Shown: positions 16,419 to 25,266 of the stretch, in pieces
Layout: each line of letters starts with the position of its first letter
Position numbering within the stretch: position 1 is the stretch's first letter
The notes under the pieces: generated by a model
Database searches by the model: none
What the model was told of the DNA's origin: nothing
The model's input: the letters and a program-made list of their open reading frames with translations, nothing else
NCBI GenBank assembly: GCA_027858835.1
Contig: JAQIBY010000072.1
Location: 1-47,214, forward strand
Direction: 5' to 3'
Length of the DNA stretch: 47,214 nt
From: Bacteroidales bacterium
Lineage (GTDB): Bacteria; Bacteroidota; Bacteroidia; Bacteroidales; ML635J-15
Position numbers and translations under genes: made by a program

Positions 16419-16436
16419 CAAATTCAAAAAATCATC

Positions 16437-16796
16437 ATGAAAAAGTTTCAAATATTTGAATTTCCATTCGAATCTGGCAAGCCAGTCGATGTAGAGATTG
16501 ATCGAGAAATTGACAAAGGCTACAAAAGTCTTAAGTCATTAAGCATTTTTACAGACCCAGATTACGATAACAGTCTAAATCTGGAAGTTGAAACTCAAAT
16601 TACAGTTGATACTAAAGAGGTATTTCCAAGAGGTTTCGACACTAAGTTGCTTCACCCAATGAAACAAAATGAAGAGTTCACTCATTTTGACGAGCCAATT
16701 CAAATTGACAATTCAAAAGTCGAAGGTCGCTTAGTTAGCCAAGAAAATGCTGCAAAAAGCGGAATCATCAAAGTTTTATTAGTGCTTGAAAAGTAA
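16437..16796 (+). CDS. Small beta-rich putative minor capsid protein A
   Basis: The product has 119 residues, nearly all predicted beta strand with no transmembrane segment. It shares the signature I-x-x-D-x-K-E-x-x-P-x-x-F-D-x-x-x-L-H-P-x-K-x-x-x-E with the next gene's product (here DTKEVFPRGFDTKLLHPMK) and ends in an exposed strand, KVLLVLEK. Size and beta content suit a single jelly roll such as a penton or spike-base protein. The stop overlaps the next ATG. Confidence 0.6.
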   Translation: MKKFQIFEFPFESGKPVDVEIDREIDKGYKSLKSLSIFTDPDYDNSLNLEVETQITVDTKEVFPRGFDTKLLHPMKQNEEFTHFDEPIQIDNSKVEGRLVSQENAAKSGIIKVLLVLEK

Positions 16797-17197
16797 TGAT
16801 TAAAGTTTTCAAACATACAAAAGAGAGCTTTGAAAAGTATGGCTATGTAAAAGGTGGCTTGCTTACACCAGCAGGATGCACAAAGCTTGTAGGAGCTTAT
16901 GTAACATCATCAACCGTAATGAATAACGATTTTGATGAGTCGCATGAAGGTTTCAATCTTAAGTTGCAGATTGACAACAAAAGCGAAAATCCTATTAATA
17001 ATCATTTTGATGGTGGTAGAGTGTTGCATCCTTTTAAAAACTTAAGCGAAATAAGAGTTTTGAAACTTGATTGCGATTTAAGAAAGTCGCAAAAATTGAT
17101 TTACACCCTTGTAACCAATAGCGAAACTATACACTCAAAGAATGCTGAAGGTGAAACTCCCTCAGTGGTTTTAAAAATCTATTTAATTTTTGAATAG
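16796..17197 (+). CDS. Small beta-rich putative minor capsid protein B, paralogue of A
   Basis: The product has 133 residues. It aligns with the preceding protein through IDNKSENPINNHFDGGRVLH and ends in a matching last strand, VVLKIYLIFE, so the pair arose by duplication. It is beta-rich with no membrane span. Overlap of the ATG with the upstream stop shows translational coupling, consistent with subunits made in fixed ratio. A role at capsid vertices is inferred from context. Confidence 0.6.
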   Translation: MIKVFKHTKESFEKYGYVKGGLLTPAGCTKLVGAYVTSSTVMNNDFDESHEGFNLKLQIDNKSENPINNHFDGGRVLHPFKNLSEIRVLKLDCDLRKSQKLIYTLVTNSETIHSKNAEGETPSVVLKIYLIFE

Positions 17198-17200
17198 CAT

Positions 17201-17548
17201 ATGTTTGACTTCATAAAACAACGCATAGAATCAAAAGGCTTTGATGTTGAGAAATGTCAAATCGAACCTGTATCTATTAAAATGCCATTAGTGCCTGTAG
17301 AAAAAATCATTGAGGCAGATAATGAGTTGTGGTTCTTGCATGATGTGTCAAATTATGAAAAAGCATTTACGATCATTGATGATAATACAGTTTACAAAAA
17401 TGATGATTATATCATTGATAAAGCCGTACCCTTTGGAATAGTTGAACTAACAGGCAATATAAGAATTGTAACTAACGACACTGATCCTTTAACACTGCTT
17501 TTTTACAAAGTAGTGCCAGGTCCTCAAAAAACCCAAAACAATGAGTAG
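17201..17548 (+). CDS. Small beta-rich putative minor capsid protein C
   Basis: The product has 115 residues, starts 3 bp after its neighbour, and is again strand-rich (ELWFLHDVS, GIVELTGNIRIVTND, PLTLLFYKVVPG). It has the same overall length and closing-strand layout as the two paralogues, but the signature is not clearly kept, so common origin is only possible. The 3' end overlaps the next gene by 8 bp. Confidence 0.55.
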   Translation: MFDFIKQRIESKGFDVEKCQIEPVSIKMPLVPVEKIIEADNELWFLHDVSNYEKAFTIIDDNTVYKNDDYIIDKAVPFGIVELTGNIRIVTNDTDPLTLLFYKVVPGPQKTQNNE

Positions 17549-18638
17549 TAAATATGCCCGTGTCCATAACGAGACAATTGAAGATATGCATGGCGTTGTA
17601 ACAACGCTTATAAAAGATACAATTCCGGGATTGAGATTAACCAAAACCGAAATTGCATGTATGATTGAAATAGCATCTCATTCAGATAATGCATGGCAAA
17701 CATTTATTCCACGAACAAATATTAAAAACTCAGAGCAAGTAAAGCGATTTGTTGAACAAACAATTCAAATTACAAAACCTCATGCTGTTCGGGTAACAAT
17801 TTGGCAATCTGCCAGTAAAATTCACTCAGCTTATATTGTTAAGCTGGTGGATAAGCATGTTAAACTTGTCGATGATGATGCAAACGAATTGCAGGAGAAA
17901 GTTGAAAAGGGTATTGTCAAAGAAGAAGTTTATTCAGAACCCGGTTTGGGAGCTTTCGGCACATTGCAAGTCAATATGCTTAACCGTGAAATTGATAAGC
18001 TCAAAGAAAAGCATCAGGAAGACTTGTCAAATTTTGAAGACCGCATTTCACAGCGACATGAAATGGAAGTTTACAAACTGAAATCTGAAAAACAAAGTGT
18101 CGAAAAGGAATTAAAGCTCAAAGAAAAAGAAGTTGAAGACCTTGAAAATGATTATGCTGAACTGTATCAAGAATCTGTAACGCTTCAAAAGCAACTTGCT
18201 GAAAAAACACAAAAGGAGCAATCCGGCTTAAATGGTTTAATGGCTGCAGGCGTTGCTGGTCTTGCATCAAAATTCCTTGGCGTAGATATTAGTTCTTTTG
18301 AAGGACTTAACGCTTTAAATGGTGATACTCCAGATCAAACAAAGCAAATCGAAAACGCAGGCAAAGTTGAAATTGAAGAAGCTAATGAACGAGATGAAGA
18401 AATAGCAATTATCAAAGAATTTTTAAGAGAAGCAGAAGATGACGATTATCTAAATATCATCACAATACTACAAGCTTTCAAAGAAGTCCCGAGCTCAATT
18501 GATTTGGCGATGAGCATATTTACATCACAAGAAACTGCAAGGCTTGTCAAGTACTTAAAAAAACACCCAGAAAAAGCAGAAACGTTACTTGAGCTTGTAG
18601 AAGATCAGCAGGAGCAAGAAAATGAAGAAAACGATTAA
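17541..18638 (+). CDS. Coiled-coil structural protein, 365 aa
   Basis: The product has 365 residues. Residues 1-120 are globular. A long coiled coil of E/K/L heptads covers about 140-225. It is followed by NGLMAAGVAGLASKFLG, an amphipathic or membrane-touching segment, with FEGLN in the same motif class as in the capsid genes. The last 90 residues are acidic and helical. A rod-shaped structural or scaffold protein of the virion fits; no family is recognised. Confidence 0.55.
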   Translation: MSSKYARVHNETIEDMHGVVTTLIKDTIPGLRLTKTEIACMIEIASHSDNAWQTFIPRTNIKNSEQVKRFVEQTIQITKPHAVRVTIWQSASKIHSAYIVKLVDKHVKLVDDDANELQEKVEKGIVKEEVYSEPGLGAFGTLQVNMLNREIDKLKEKHQEDLSNFEDRISQRHEMEVYKLKSEKQSVEKELKLKEKEVEDLENDYAELYQESVTLQKQLAEKTQKEQSGLNGLMAAGVAGLASKFLGVDISSFEGLNALNGDTPDQTKQIENAGKVEIEEANERDEEIAIIKEFLREAEDDDYLNIITILQAFKEVPSSIDLAMSIFTSQETARLVKYLKKHPEKAETLLELVEDQQEQENEEND

Positions 18639-18649
18639 AGCCCAATATT

Positions 18650-18856
18650 ATGAAATTCAAAATTAACATAACAACCGAGGCAAAAGATAAAAATGAAGCA
18701 GGTCAAATAGCAGAAGCCTACAGTACAATTAATCGGTATTTGCCTAAAGAAGACCTGATTCACATTTCAAAAGAAATTGAAAAAGACCCAGGAGTTATTT
18801 CGAAAATCAGGAAGATATCTAAACTTCCCGTAGTTAAAGGTTTTTTCAAAAAATAA
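18650..18856 (+). CDS. Small hypothetical protein, 68 aa
   Basis: The product has 68 residues in a strand-helix-helix pattern (KFKINITTEAKDKN, then helices) with a basic end. It sits 11 bp after the coiled-coil gene and 5 bp before the next. I recognise no domain. Confidence 0.5.
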   Translation: MKFKINITTEAKDKNEAGQIAEAYSTINRYLPKEDLIHISKEIEKDPGVISKIRKISKLPVVKGFFKK

Positions 18857-18861
18857 ATCTC

Positions 18862-19812
18862 ATGAATAATAAGCAGTTAGGAAACCCCGCCCTTGTAGCA
18901 GTCGCTAAGAAAGCAGCTACAAGTTATGCAATTAAGAAAGGACAAGAAAAGGCCCTTGCCACACGTGATAATGTAGTTAGCTACAATCAATCAGAAAACG
19001 GCAGAAAGTTTCGCAAGGGATTACGTACGATTGCTATCGCTGGCGTGGTTTCCTTTGCTGCTTATAAATCATTTCAAATTATACGTAGAAATCAATTAAA
19101 GAAAAGAGCAGCAACTGATCCGGAAGTAAAAGCCGCTGTTGATATTTGGTCATCAATTCCTGATGCATTTAAAAAGAAATTCAAATTTATTGACATACTG
19201 TTTTTACCATTTGCAATGCTCGGAAAAGCTTATGATTCGGTTAAAGCACTTTGGGATAAGACGAATACACAACGTATGATGTCAATTGCGCAAAGCATTT
19301 CAAATAAAAACCTTAGACCGGAGAAAATTAGCAAATACTTCAAAGCCCTGTATGGAATTGACTTTATTACATTGCTCAATCGGGTAATGTCAAATGAGCA
19401 GATTGATATGTTTTTCTCATACATTAATGGTGGTACAGGATCTCAAACATCAATAGTAACACAAGGAAAATATGCTGTAGCGATTGAAGATGTAAAGCTT
19501 CGGGATGAACCACAAATTTCAGATTGGTACGGAAAGACTAACGTTAGAAAAGTGTGTACTGCAGGTTCTGTTGCTGGTCAAGTTACCGGTAATGAGCGAG
19601 TTTTCAATAAAGGGAAAAAGTCAACAGTTTTCATTGAAATAATGGCTTATGACAGTTCAAAGAACAAATCACGATTGTCACAACCAGTATGGGCATGGAA
19701 AGGAGCATTTGAGTATATGGAAAAGTCAGAAATCATTCGCAAATATGGCTCTATGAGATACTTCGATACTAAATTGACTTTAGCTGATAAACTAAGACGT
19801 AGCGGAATATAA
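18862..19812 (+). CDS. Single-span membrane protein of the virion cluster
   Basis: The product has 316 residues. A basic N-terminus is followed by one hydrophobic segment at about 56-72 (TIAIAGVVSFAAYKSFQII). The C-terminal 150 residues are mixed alpha/beta; GKYAVAIEDVKLRDEP looks like the start of an SH3-like or bacterial-immunoglobulin-like region, but not clearly enough to assign. It lies 11 bp before the lytic transglycosylase gene, so it may be a partner in genome delivery. Confidence 0.55.
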   Translation: MNNKQLGNPALVAVAKKAATSYAIKKGQEKALATRDNVVSYNQSENGRKFRKGLRTIAIAGVVSFAAYKSFQIIRRNQLKKRAATDPEVKAAVDIWSSIPDAFKKKFKFIDILFLPFAMLGKAYDSVKALWDKTNTQRMMSIAQSISNKNLRPEKISKYFKALYGIDFITLLNRVMSNEQIDMFFSYINGGTGSQTSIVTQGKYAVAIEDVKLRDEPQISDWYGKTNVRKVCTAGSVAGQVTGNERVFNKGKKSTVFIEIMAYDSSKNKSRLSQPVWAWKGAFEYMEKSEIIRKYGSMRYFDTKLTLADKLRRSGI

Positions 19813-19823
19813 TAATCATAACG

Positions 19824-20465
19824 ATGAAATTGATACAAGAGTTCACAGATAAGATCACCGGGCCCGACAAACTTTCATTTTTGAAAAAGCTTGTTGCAAT
19901 TTCTCGTAAATTAAAAATTAATCCGAATTGGTTGCTTGCAGTCATGAATTCAGAATCTGGAATTAATGCTCAAGCTGTAAATCAAAATGGTGGAGCGACA
20001 GGCTTAATTCAATTTATGCCAGCTACTGCGGAGTGGTTGGGGACATCTACCAGCACACTCTATCGAATGTCAAGAGTGCAACAACTTGATTATGTGTACA
20101 AATATTATCAAAAATGGTTGCAGAGTGGAAAACAAATTAAGTCTTACGAGGATTTGTACATGTTGACATTTTACCCTTATGCCACAAATCAAGGTAATTC
20201 TTATGTTTTCGGTTCTGAACGATCATCCGATTATGCAAAGATAGTTTCAGATCACAATCCCGGTATGGATTTGTCAAAAGATGGTCTTATTACCAAAGCG
20301 GAGTTCAAACAATGGATTTACAAAAATAAAATCAAAGGTAGAATTTCAAAAAAATCACAAAAACTTCTTGATCCCAATAATCGGAACCGAATACTTTTAG
20401 CCTTTGGCATTGGTGCACTTGCAATTGCAGGAGGTGCTTTTGTTTACGACAAATTTAGGAGATAG
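19824..20465 (+). CDS. Lytic transglycosylase (SLT fold) with C-terminal membrane anchor
   Basis: The product has 213 residues. Residues 33-140 are a Slt-type domain with catalytic E44 in MNSESGI and the GATGLIQFMPATAE block. It would cleave the glycan strand of peptidoglycan. Residues 147-172 contain an EF-hand-like loop (DLSKDGLITKAEF) and residues 192-208 form a hydrophobic anchor. No signal peptide is present, which fits a virion membrane enzyme that opens the cell wall during entry rather than a secreted host enzyme. Confidence 0.82.
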   Translation: MKLIQEFTDKITGPDKLSFLKKLVAISRKLKINPNWLLAVMNSESGINAQAVNQNGGATGLIQFMPATAEWLGTSTSTLYRMSRVQQLDYVYKYYQKWLQSGKQIKSYEDLYMLTFYPYATNQGNSYVFGSERSSDYAKIVSDHNPGMDLSKDGLITKAEFKQWIYKNKIKGRISKKSQKLLDPNNRNRILLAFGIGALAIAGGAFVYDKFRR

Positions 20466-20469
20466 TTAT

Positions 20470-21696
20470 ATGATTCAGAGTGTGTTTAAATATGGTTTTT
20501 CAATTATTGAAGCATTGAAGTCGCAAGGTTCGAATGCTGCACTTGATACAAACTCATTATATATGGCTGATTATGATATGCCGGAATTGCATATTTTCTC
20601 AACCTTTCATAAGGCTAAAAAGTATCTACAAGAAAATCACAATCCTTCACAAACAAATCAATTTAGATTTGTGATTCCTGCCGGCTTAATTGACGACACA
20701 AAAGCAGGGAATGAAATAGAAGGTGAGGAAGGGAAAATTATAATTCCTCGTTGGACAAGGCTTGAGTGTAATGATGCAACTTATATAGAAGCTACTATTT
20801 CAAGTGAGGCAACTATGCAGGATGTTGCAGAATTTGGATTAGATGCATTGTTTATGTGTTATATTTCAAATGGTCAAATTGAAAGCGTTGAAGGTAATGG
20901 AATGTTCATCGCATTTTATAATTCAATTATTCGTAAAATTCAAATGACAAATGGAGGTATTTATTTGTCTCAATGCATTCTTAATCTATCAGACACATCA
21001 ACATATTTGAACAATCTTTTTTTTATAGCAATACAAGACGTTGCAATGTTAGGTGAATATCCAACTGTTTCAATTGACGAAAATATAGCAGGATTTAACA
21101 TCAAAGGTTCAAATATTCATGCATACATAAACTCTGTTGCTGGTTCTAAAATTGATCTTGATAATTCGCTTTTGACTTTAGTGCCTATTGATGATAATCC
21201 GATAGTGATTAATTGTGATATAACATTGGAGTCAAGCAAATTAAGTACTGATAGTAATTCACAACTAAATGGTTCTATAAATGGTAAAAATGGCTTTGTG
21301 ATGTCAGGCGGTACAATGGATGTGAATGGTGAAATCTTAAATGATATTAGTTTTAACGGCGGTGGCATACTGAAATTAAATAACGGCAGTATAGTTACAT
21401 TGACAGAAGCAGAATGTCAATTTGATCTATACATAGGTTCTGTTCTTAATTTGCCTTTTGTAAGAACAATTGATGTAACGTTAAAGCCTGATTCGCCAAT
21501 TTTAACTGGAAATATAGATTTGTCAATACTTGTTAATAAAGGAACACCTAATCAGTTAAGTGAAGTTTCAGTATATAATAATACAAAATCAAAATTTCTT
21601 TCAATCATTCAAATTATAGGAGTAGTAGTAACAGTAGTAACCATTGATCCTGCCACAATTGACATAGGAGATGAATTAATGATATTTTATAAATAA
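20470..21696 (+). CDS. Beta-helix spike or receptor-binding protein
   Basis: ATG at 20470 is preferred because it follows the transglycosylase stop by 4 bp; the in-frame extension upstream overlaps that gene. The product has 408 residues. After a short N-terminal adaptor (1-100) come repeated strand-turn units rich in N, G, S and I (GQIESVEGNGMFIAF, SKIDLDNSLLTLV, NGSINGKNGFVMSGGTMDVN), the pattern of a right-handed parallel beta-helix in phage spikes. The C-terminal 60 residues form a separate beta cap. It probably contacts the host surface. Confidence 0.65.
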   Translation: MIQSVFKYGFSIIEALKSQGSNAALDTNSLYMADYDMPELHIFSTFHKAKKYLQENHNPSQTNQFRFVIPAGLIDDTKAGNEIEGEEGKIIIPRWTRLECNDATYIEATISSEATMQDVAEFGLDALFMCYISNGQIESVEGNGMFIAFYNSIIRKIQMTNGGIYLSQCILNLSDTSTYLNNLFFIAIQDVAMLGEYPTVSIDENIAGFNIKGSNIHAYINSVAGSKIDLDNSLLTLVPIDDNPIVINCDITLESSKLSTDSNSQLNGSINGKNGFVMSGGTMDVNGEILNDISFNGGGILKLNNGSIVTLTEAECQFDLYIGSVLNLPFVRTIDVTLKPDSPILTGNIDLSILVNKGTPNQLSEVSVYNNTKSKFLSIIQIIGVVVTVVTIDPATIDIGDELMIFYK

Positions 21697-21699
21697 AGT

Positions 21700-22776
21700 A
21701 TGAGTATGGAGAAGATTATAGGAAGTATTTTTGGAGCTGCAGCATCTGCAACTAAGATGTTGTCAATTGGCATCGGATTAACATCTGAGGAGATAACAGC
21801 GAGATTGATTTTAGCAGCAATTGTCGCTATTCCGGGGGCTGTTGTTGGTTATCTTGTTACTGTGTTTATGAAAAGTTGTCATAATCGTTTAAAAACAAGA
21901 GCTGAGCTAAAAAGAGAAACTCAGGAAGAATTTATTCGACAGCGGTTGTCTCCCCAAAGCCGTAAGCGTAATTTGAGGTTTATTTTAATCGTATTGTTTT
22001 TTGCACTTATTGGATTTAGTGCTATTAATCAAGTGAAATTAAGTAAATTAAAAGCAAACATCTCATTTGCGCATCGTGATAAAATCGAGGAAAGTCAGAT
22101 ACGTGTTGCAGTTATTGCCGGTCATGGTTCAATCATTAATAATGTTTATCAAACAAAAGGTAAACAAAGTCCTGAGTGGCAGGATGGAACAAAAATATAT
22201 GAGGGTTATTCTACTCACATGTTAGCAAATGATTTAGTGTCGGAATTGCAATATAATGACATTGAAGCAGATATATTGACATGGAATGCAACGGATATCA
22301 GTCTTTATCAACGTGTATTTAAAACAAATAGCATATATAATCAAGATCAACGATTATTACTTATATCCTTACATCATAATGCTCAGCCATATTCAAAAAC
22401 AGCAGATTATGTTGATAATGAAGCGTTATATGGATGGTACAAAGGTGGTGCATCCGGAACAGAAGTATTTACATCACCCGGCAAAACAAAATCTGATGAT
22501 TTAGCAGAATTTGTCATATATGAAATTAGCAAGGCTTTCCCGGAAATGAAAATGCGAGTTGATTTAACAGACGGCGATAGAGACAAGGAAGCTGGATTTT
22601 ATATTCTCACAAAAACAAAATGCCCAACAATACTAATCGAGTGGGGATTTATGACAAATTACGATGATTGCAAAATGATAATCAATCGTGATTCTCGAAA
22701 AACTTTTGTTGAAGCAGTAACAAAAGGAGTTGTGAAATATAATCAGAGTATTAAACAAAAAAATATTGCAGCATGA
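21700..22776 (+). CDS. N-acetylmuramoyl-L-alanine amidase (Amidase_3) with membrane segments
   Basis: The product has 358 residues. Hydrophobic segments lie at about 35-57 and 93-108. The catalytic domain starts near 134. Zinc ligands are H142 (AGHG), E168 (YEGY) and a His in SLHHNA (about 225), and the catalytic Glu is in LIEWGFMTN. It would cut the bond between MurNAc and the stem peptide. The membrane segments in place of a signal peptide again suggest a virion-membrane enzyme, though a lysis role with the next two genes is equally possible. Confidence 0.85.
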   Translation: MSMEKIIGSIFGAAASATKMLSIGIGLTSEEITARLILAAIVAIPGAVVGYLVTVFMKSCHNRLKTRAELKRETQEEFIRQRLSPQSRKRNLRFILIVLFFALIGFSAINQVKLSKLKANISFAHRDKIEESQIRVAVIAGHGSIINNVYQTKGKQSPEWQDGTKIYEGYSTHMLANDLVSELQYNDIEADILTWNATDISLYQRVFKTNSIYNQDQRLLLISLHHNAQPYSKTADYVDNEALYGWYKGGASGTEVFTSPGKTKSDDLAEFVIYEISKAFPEMKMRVDLTDGDRDKEAGFYILTKTKCPTILIEWGFMTNYDDCKMIINRDSRKTFVEAVTKGVVKYNQSIKQKNIAA

Positions 22777-23288
22777 ATAAAATAATTTCAAAAGCTAAAG
22801 AGGTTTTTAAAAATCCAGTTGTTAAAATTTCAGTAATTGGTTTGCCTGTTGTAATTGGTGGTGTGTTGGGATATAAAAAATACACACAAAAAAAGCAATG
22901 GGAATCCTATGGCACGTCAAAAGCTGAAAATGGTTCAGGTTCTTCTGTCAACACAACAACGACAGCAACAACTACATCATATGATAATTCAATTGGATTG
23001 AAGACATACAACGGTTATCAATATGACATAAAAACGTTGATGATTGGACGTTCACGTTATGAATTTACAATGAGAGGGGTTGAGAAATTACAACGATTTA
23101 TGGCAAGTAAAAGTCGTAAAGCAGCGGAGCATATTGCTAATAATGGCGGATTTGATGGACAGATTGGAAAGGGATTTATCAAAGCTTTGGATGCTTATTT
23201 ATCTGAGGGCTCATCTAAACTCATTGCATTAAAGGCTTTGCTCAAAAATTCCGGATTAAAAAGTAGTGAATTTAAAATTCAACAATAA
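22773..23288 (+). CDS. Small membrane-anchored protein, 171 aa
   Basis: The product has 171 residues and overlaps the amidase gene by 4 bp (ATGA). One hydrophobic span covers residues 18-33 (ISVIGLPVVIGGVLGY), then comes a Ser/Thr linker with a run of Thr and Asn and a helical basic domain. It is the middle gene of an amidase/anchor/spanin-like group, so a lysis accessory role is likely but unproven. Confidence 0.55.
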   Translation: MNKIISKAKEVFKNPVVKISVIGLPVVIGGVLGYKKYTQKKQWESYGTSKAENGSGSSVNTTTTATTTSYDNSIGLKTYNGYQYDIKTLMIGRSRYEFTMRGVEKLQRFMASKSRKAAEHIANNGGFDGQIGKGFIKALDAYLSEGSSKLIALKALLKNSGLKSSEFKIQQ

Positions 23289-23908
23289 TGAAAAAGGATT
23301 TAAGTGTATTCGTAATTATCGCAGGACTGTTTATTTCCGTTTTAATTGTTGGAAATCAAATAGTGAAAAAGAATCGGATTATACATGAAAAGTCTGAATC
23401 GATCACGAATCTGCTAACTGAGAATAAACAGTACAAAAGAACATCAGGAAAACAGGCAATGATTATTAGGATTATAACGGTTTCTGCAAATGAATTGAAA
23501 AACAGTAATGATACTCTGCTTGACGTTATAGATGATCTTAAAATACGGTTGAAAGATGTAACGTCTATTTCGCAGACAGTAACACAGACTAATCTCAATC
23601 TTCAACTACCTCTGCATGATAGCACTATTATCGTTTATGATACAATTCATAAGCAATATGTAACTGATACGCTAAAAACATTTGAATTTGAAGATGAATA
23701 CATTGATGTCATTGGAGTGATTGATTTACGCAATGATAGTGCTTTATTGGCTTATGATTCTTGGGACAAGACTACAATAGTCCTGAATAAAGAAAAGCGG
23801 AGACATTGGTGGAAAATATGGAAAAAGCGAAAACTGGTTCAAACGATAACAAACGAAAATCCACGCAATACAATAGTTTATTCAAGATATGTAGAGATTA
23901 GTAAGTAA
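23288..23908 (+). CDS. Spanin-like (DUF6549-type) lysis accessory protein
   Basis: The product has 206 residues. One N-terminal span (residues 5-21, LSVFVIIAGLFISVLIV) is followed by a periplasmic coiled coil (25-100), a beta domain (LHDSTIIVYDTIHKQYVTDT) and a basic aromatic tail (RRHWWKIWKKRK). This matches DUF6549-like proteins that I know from Bacteroidota phages, where they stand in for Rz-type spanins. It is the last gene before a strong terminator, a usual place for lysis genes. Confidence 0.65.
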   Translation: MKKDLSVFVIIAGLFISVLIVGNQIVKKNRIIHEKSESITNLLTENKQYKRTSGKQAMIIRIITVSANELKNSNDTLLDVIDDLKIRLKDVTSISQTVTQTNLNLQLPLHDSTIIVYDTIHKQYVTDTLKTFEFEDEYIDVIGVIDLRNDSALLAYDSWDKTTIVLNKEKRRHWWKIWKKRKLVQTITNENPRNTIVYSRYVEISK

Positions 23909-23938
23909 ATCTTTGTGAAAAGGAGGATGAGTGATGGG

Positions 23939-23978
23939 AGAGGTGTGTGGTTTTTGGGTTTACCGCACACCTCTTTTT
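23939..23978 (+). terminator. Intrinsic terminator ending the structural/lysis operon
   Basis: AGAGGTGTGTGG (23939-23950) pairs with CCGCACACCTCT (23963-23974), twelve pairs with one T-G, and continues into TTTTT. It closes the virion and lysis genes; the DNA-processing genes start 14 bp later. Confidence 0.88.
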
Positions 23979-23991
23979 AAAATTTTAAGGC

Positions 23992-25239
23992 ATGGGAAAA
24001 TTTATCGAAATAGGGCTTGGGGTTACTGAAACTGAAATAGAATTCCTAAATGAAATCCGGAATGCAATAACCAACAGTAGTAAGCTAAATAAGTTGCAGG
24101 TTGAAAAACTCGCTGCAAAATTCAATATTTTCAACAAAAATTATGTAAAAGAACTTACAGAATTAGTAATCGTTCAAATTGCAAGAGAAATTGCACATTC
24201 AAAAAATCTTTCATTCAGAGAAAAATATGATAAAATTGTTGACGTATATTATAACCAGGTTAATCTTTCACATCGCACAAGTCGTAGCATGATGCTACAA
24301 CAATACTCAACACCTGCACCAATTGCGTTGCTGGCCAGCAACTATATTTTTAAAGGTGGGCCCGGATTATATTTTGAGCCATCCGCAGGAAATGGATTAT
24401 TGACAATTGCAATTCCATACAATCAGGTTGAAGTTAATGAAGTTGATGATATTCGTTTAAGCAATCTAAAATCACAGCCATTTCGTGAAATCACTAACAA
24501 AGATGCTTCAAAGTCTTTTCACAAGCCAAATACTTATGACGGAATAGTTACTAACCCGCCATTTGGTACTTTGGATGAACCACAGCTTTTTGGGAAGTGG
24601 AAAATCAAAACTCTCGATCATGCAATGGCCTTACATGCTCTTAACACAATGAAAGATGCCGGTAAGGCTTCAATTATTATCGGTGGACATACTAAATGGG
24701 ATGAGCAGGGCAGAATTCAAGCCGGGAAAAACCGTATTTTCTTTAACTATCTATATTCTCATTATAACGTTGAAGATGTTATTTTGATTGACGGACATAA
24801 ACTATACTCCAGACAAGGGACTGCATTTGATACTCGCTTAATATTGATTGACGGAAGAAAACCAAAAGCAGAAGGTGTTGCACCATTAAAAACAATGGTA
24901 GGATCCACCGTTGTAAAATCATTTGATGAACTATATGATAGAATTGTCGGGAGAAATGTAAGTGAGATAGATAAAGCTGAATATAATGAGTTTAAAAACA
25001 AATACTCTTTAATCAGTTATCCAAATAAAAAAGGCATTCAGGAATTTCAATTATCAATTTCTAACAAGAATGGATATCAAACATATTTTGCTTCTGAAAA
25101 TGCAAAAACACCGCAGGAGGCAATGAGAGACATTTTCTTGCAATATATTTCCGAGAGAGAGAATAAATCTTTTATGAAAAACGAATTGCAATTAAAGTTA
25201 AAGCTCCAAAAACAGAAATTGAAATTAGTAAAAGTATAA
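23992..25239 (+). CDS. N6-adenine DNA methyltransferase-like protein
   Basis: The product has 415 residues. A SAM-binding motif EPSAGNG is at 129-135 and the catalytic N188-P-P-F191 (TNPPFGTL) follows, typical of TaqI/Type I-like adenine methylases. The C-terminal 20 residues are an amphipathic Lys/Leu tail (KLKLQKQKLKLVKV) nearly repeated in the helicase encoded next. Adjacent methylase and strawberry-notch genes recur in phages and plasmids, where they are thought to act on the element's own DNA. No cognate nuclease is nearby. Confidence 0.85.
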   Translation: MGKFIEIGLGVTETEIEFLNEIRNAITNSSKLNKLQVEKLAAKFNIFNKNYVKELTELVIVQIAREIAHSKNLSFREKYDKIVDVYYNQVNLSHRTSRSMMLQQYSTPAPIALLASNYIFKGGPGLYFEPSAGNGLLTIAIPYNQVEVNEVDDIRLSNLKSQPFREITNKDASKSFHKPNTYDGIVTNPPFGTLDEPQLFGKWKIKTLDHAMALHALNTMKDAGKASIIIGGHTKWDEQGRIQAGKNRIFFNYLYSHYNVEDVILIDGHKLYSRQGTAFDTRLILIDGRKPKAEGVAPLKTMVGSTVVKSFDELYDRIVGRNVSEIDKAEYNEFKNKYSLISYPNKKGIQEFQLSISNKNGYQTYFASENAKTPQEAMRDIFLQYISERENKSFMKNELQLKLKLQKQKLKLVKV

Positions 25240-25266
25240 ACAAGTTTAAACGCAAATACTAAACAA

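Noticed and set aside
12084-23908. Tailed prophage or contractile injection system
   Set aside because: No terminase, portal, sheath, tube, baseplate or tape-measure gene is seen; membrane proteins dominate instead.
23992-25239. Restriction-modification pair with the neighbouring helicase
   Set aside because: The 1248-aa neighbour has strawberry-notch helicase motifs and no nuclease site, so this is not a classical RM pair.
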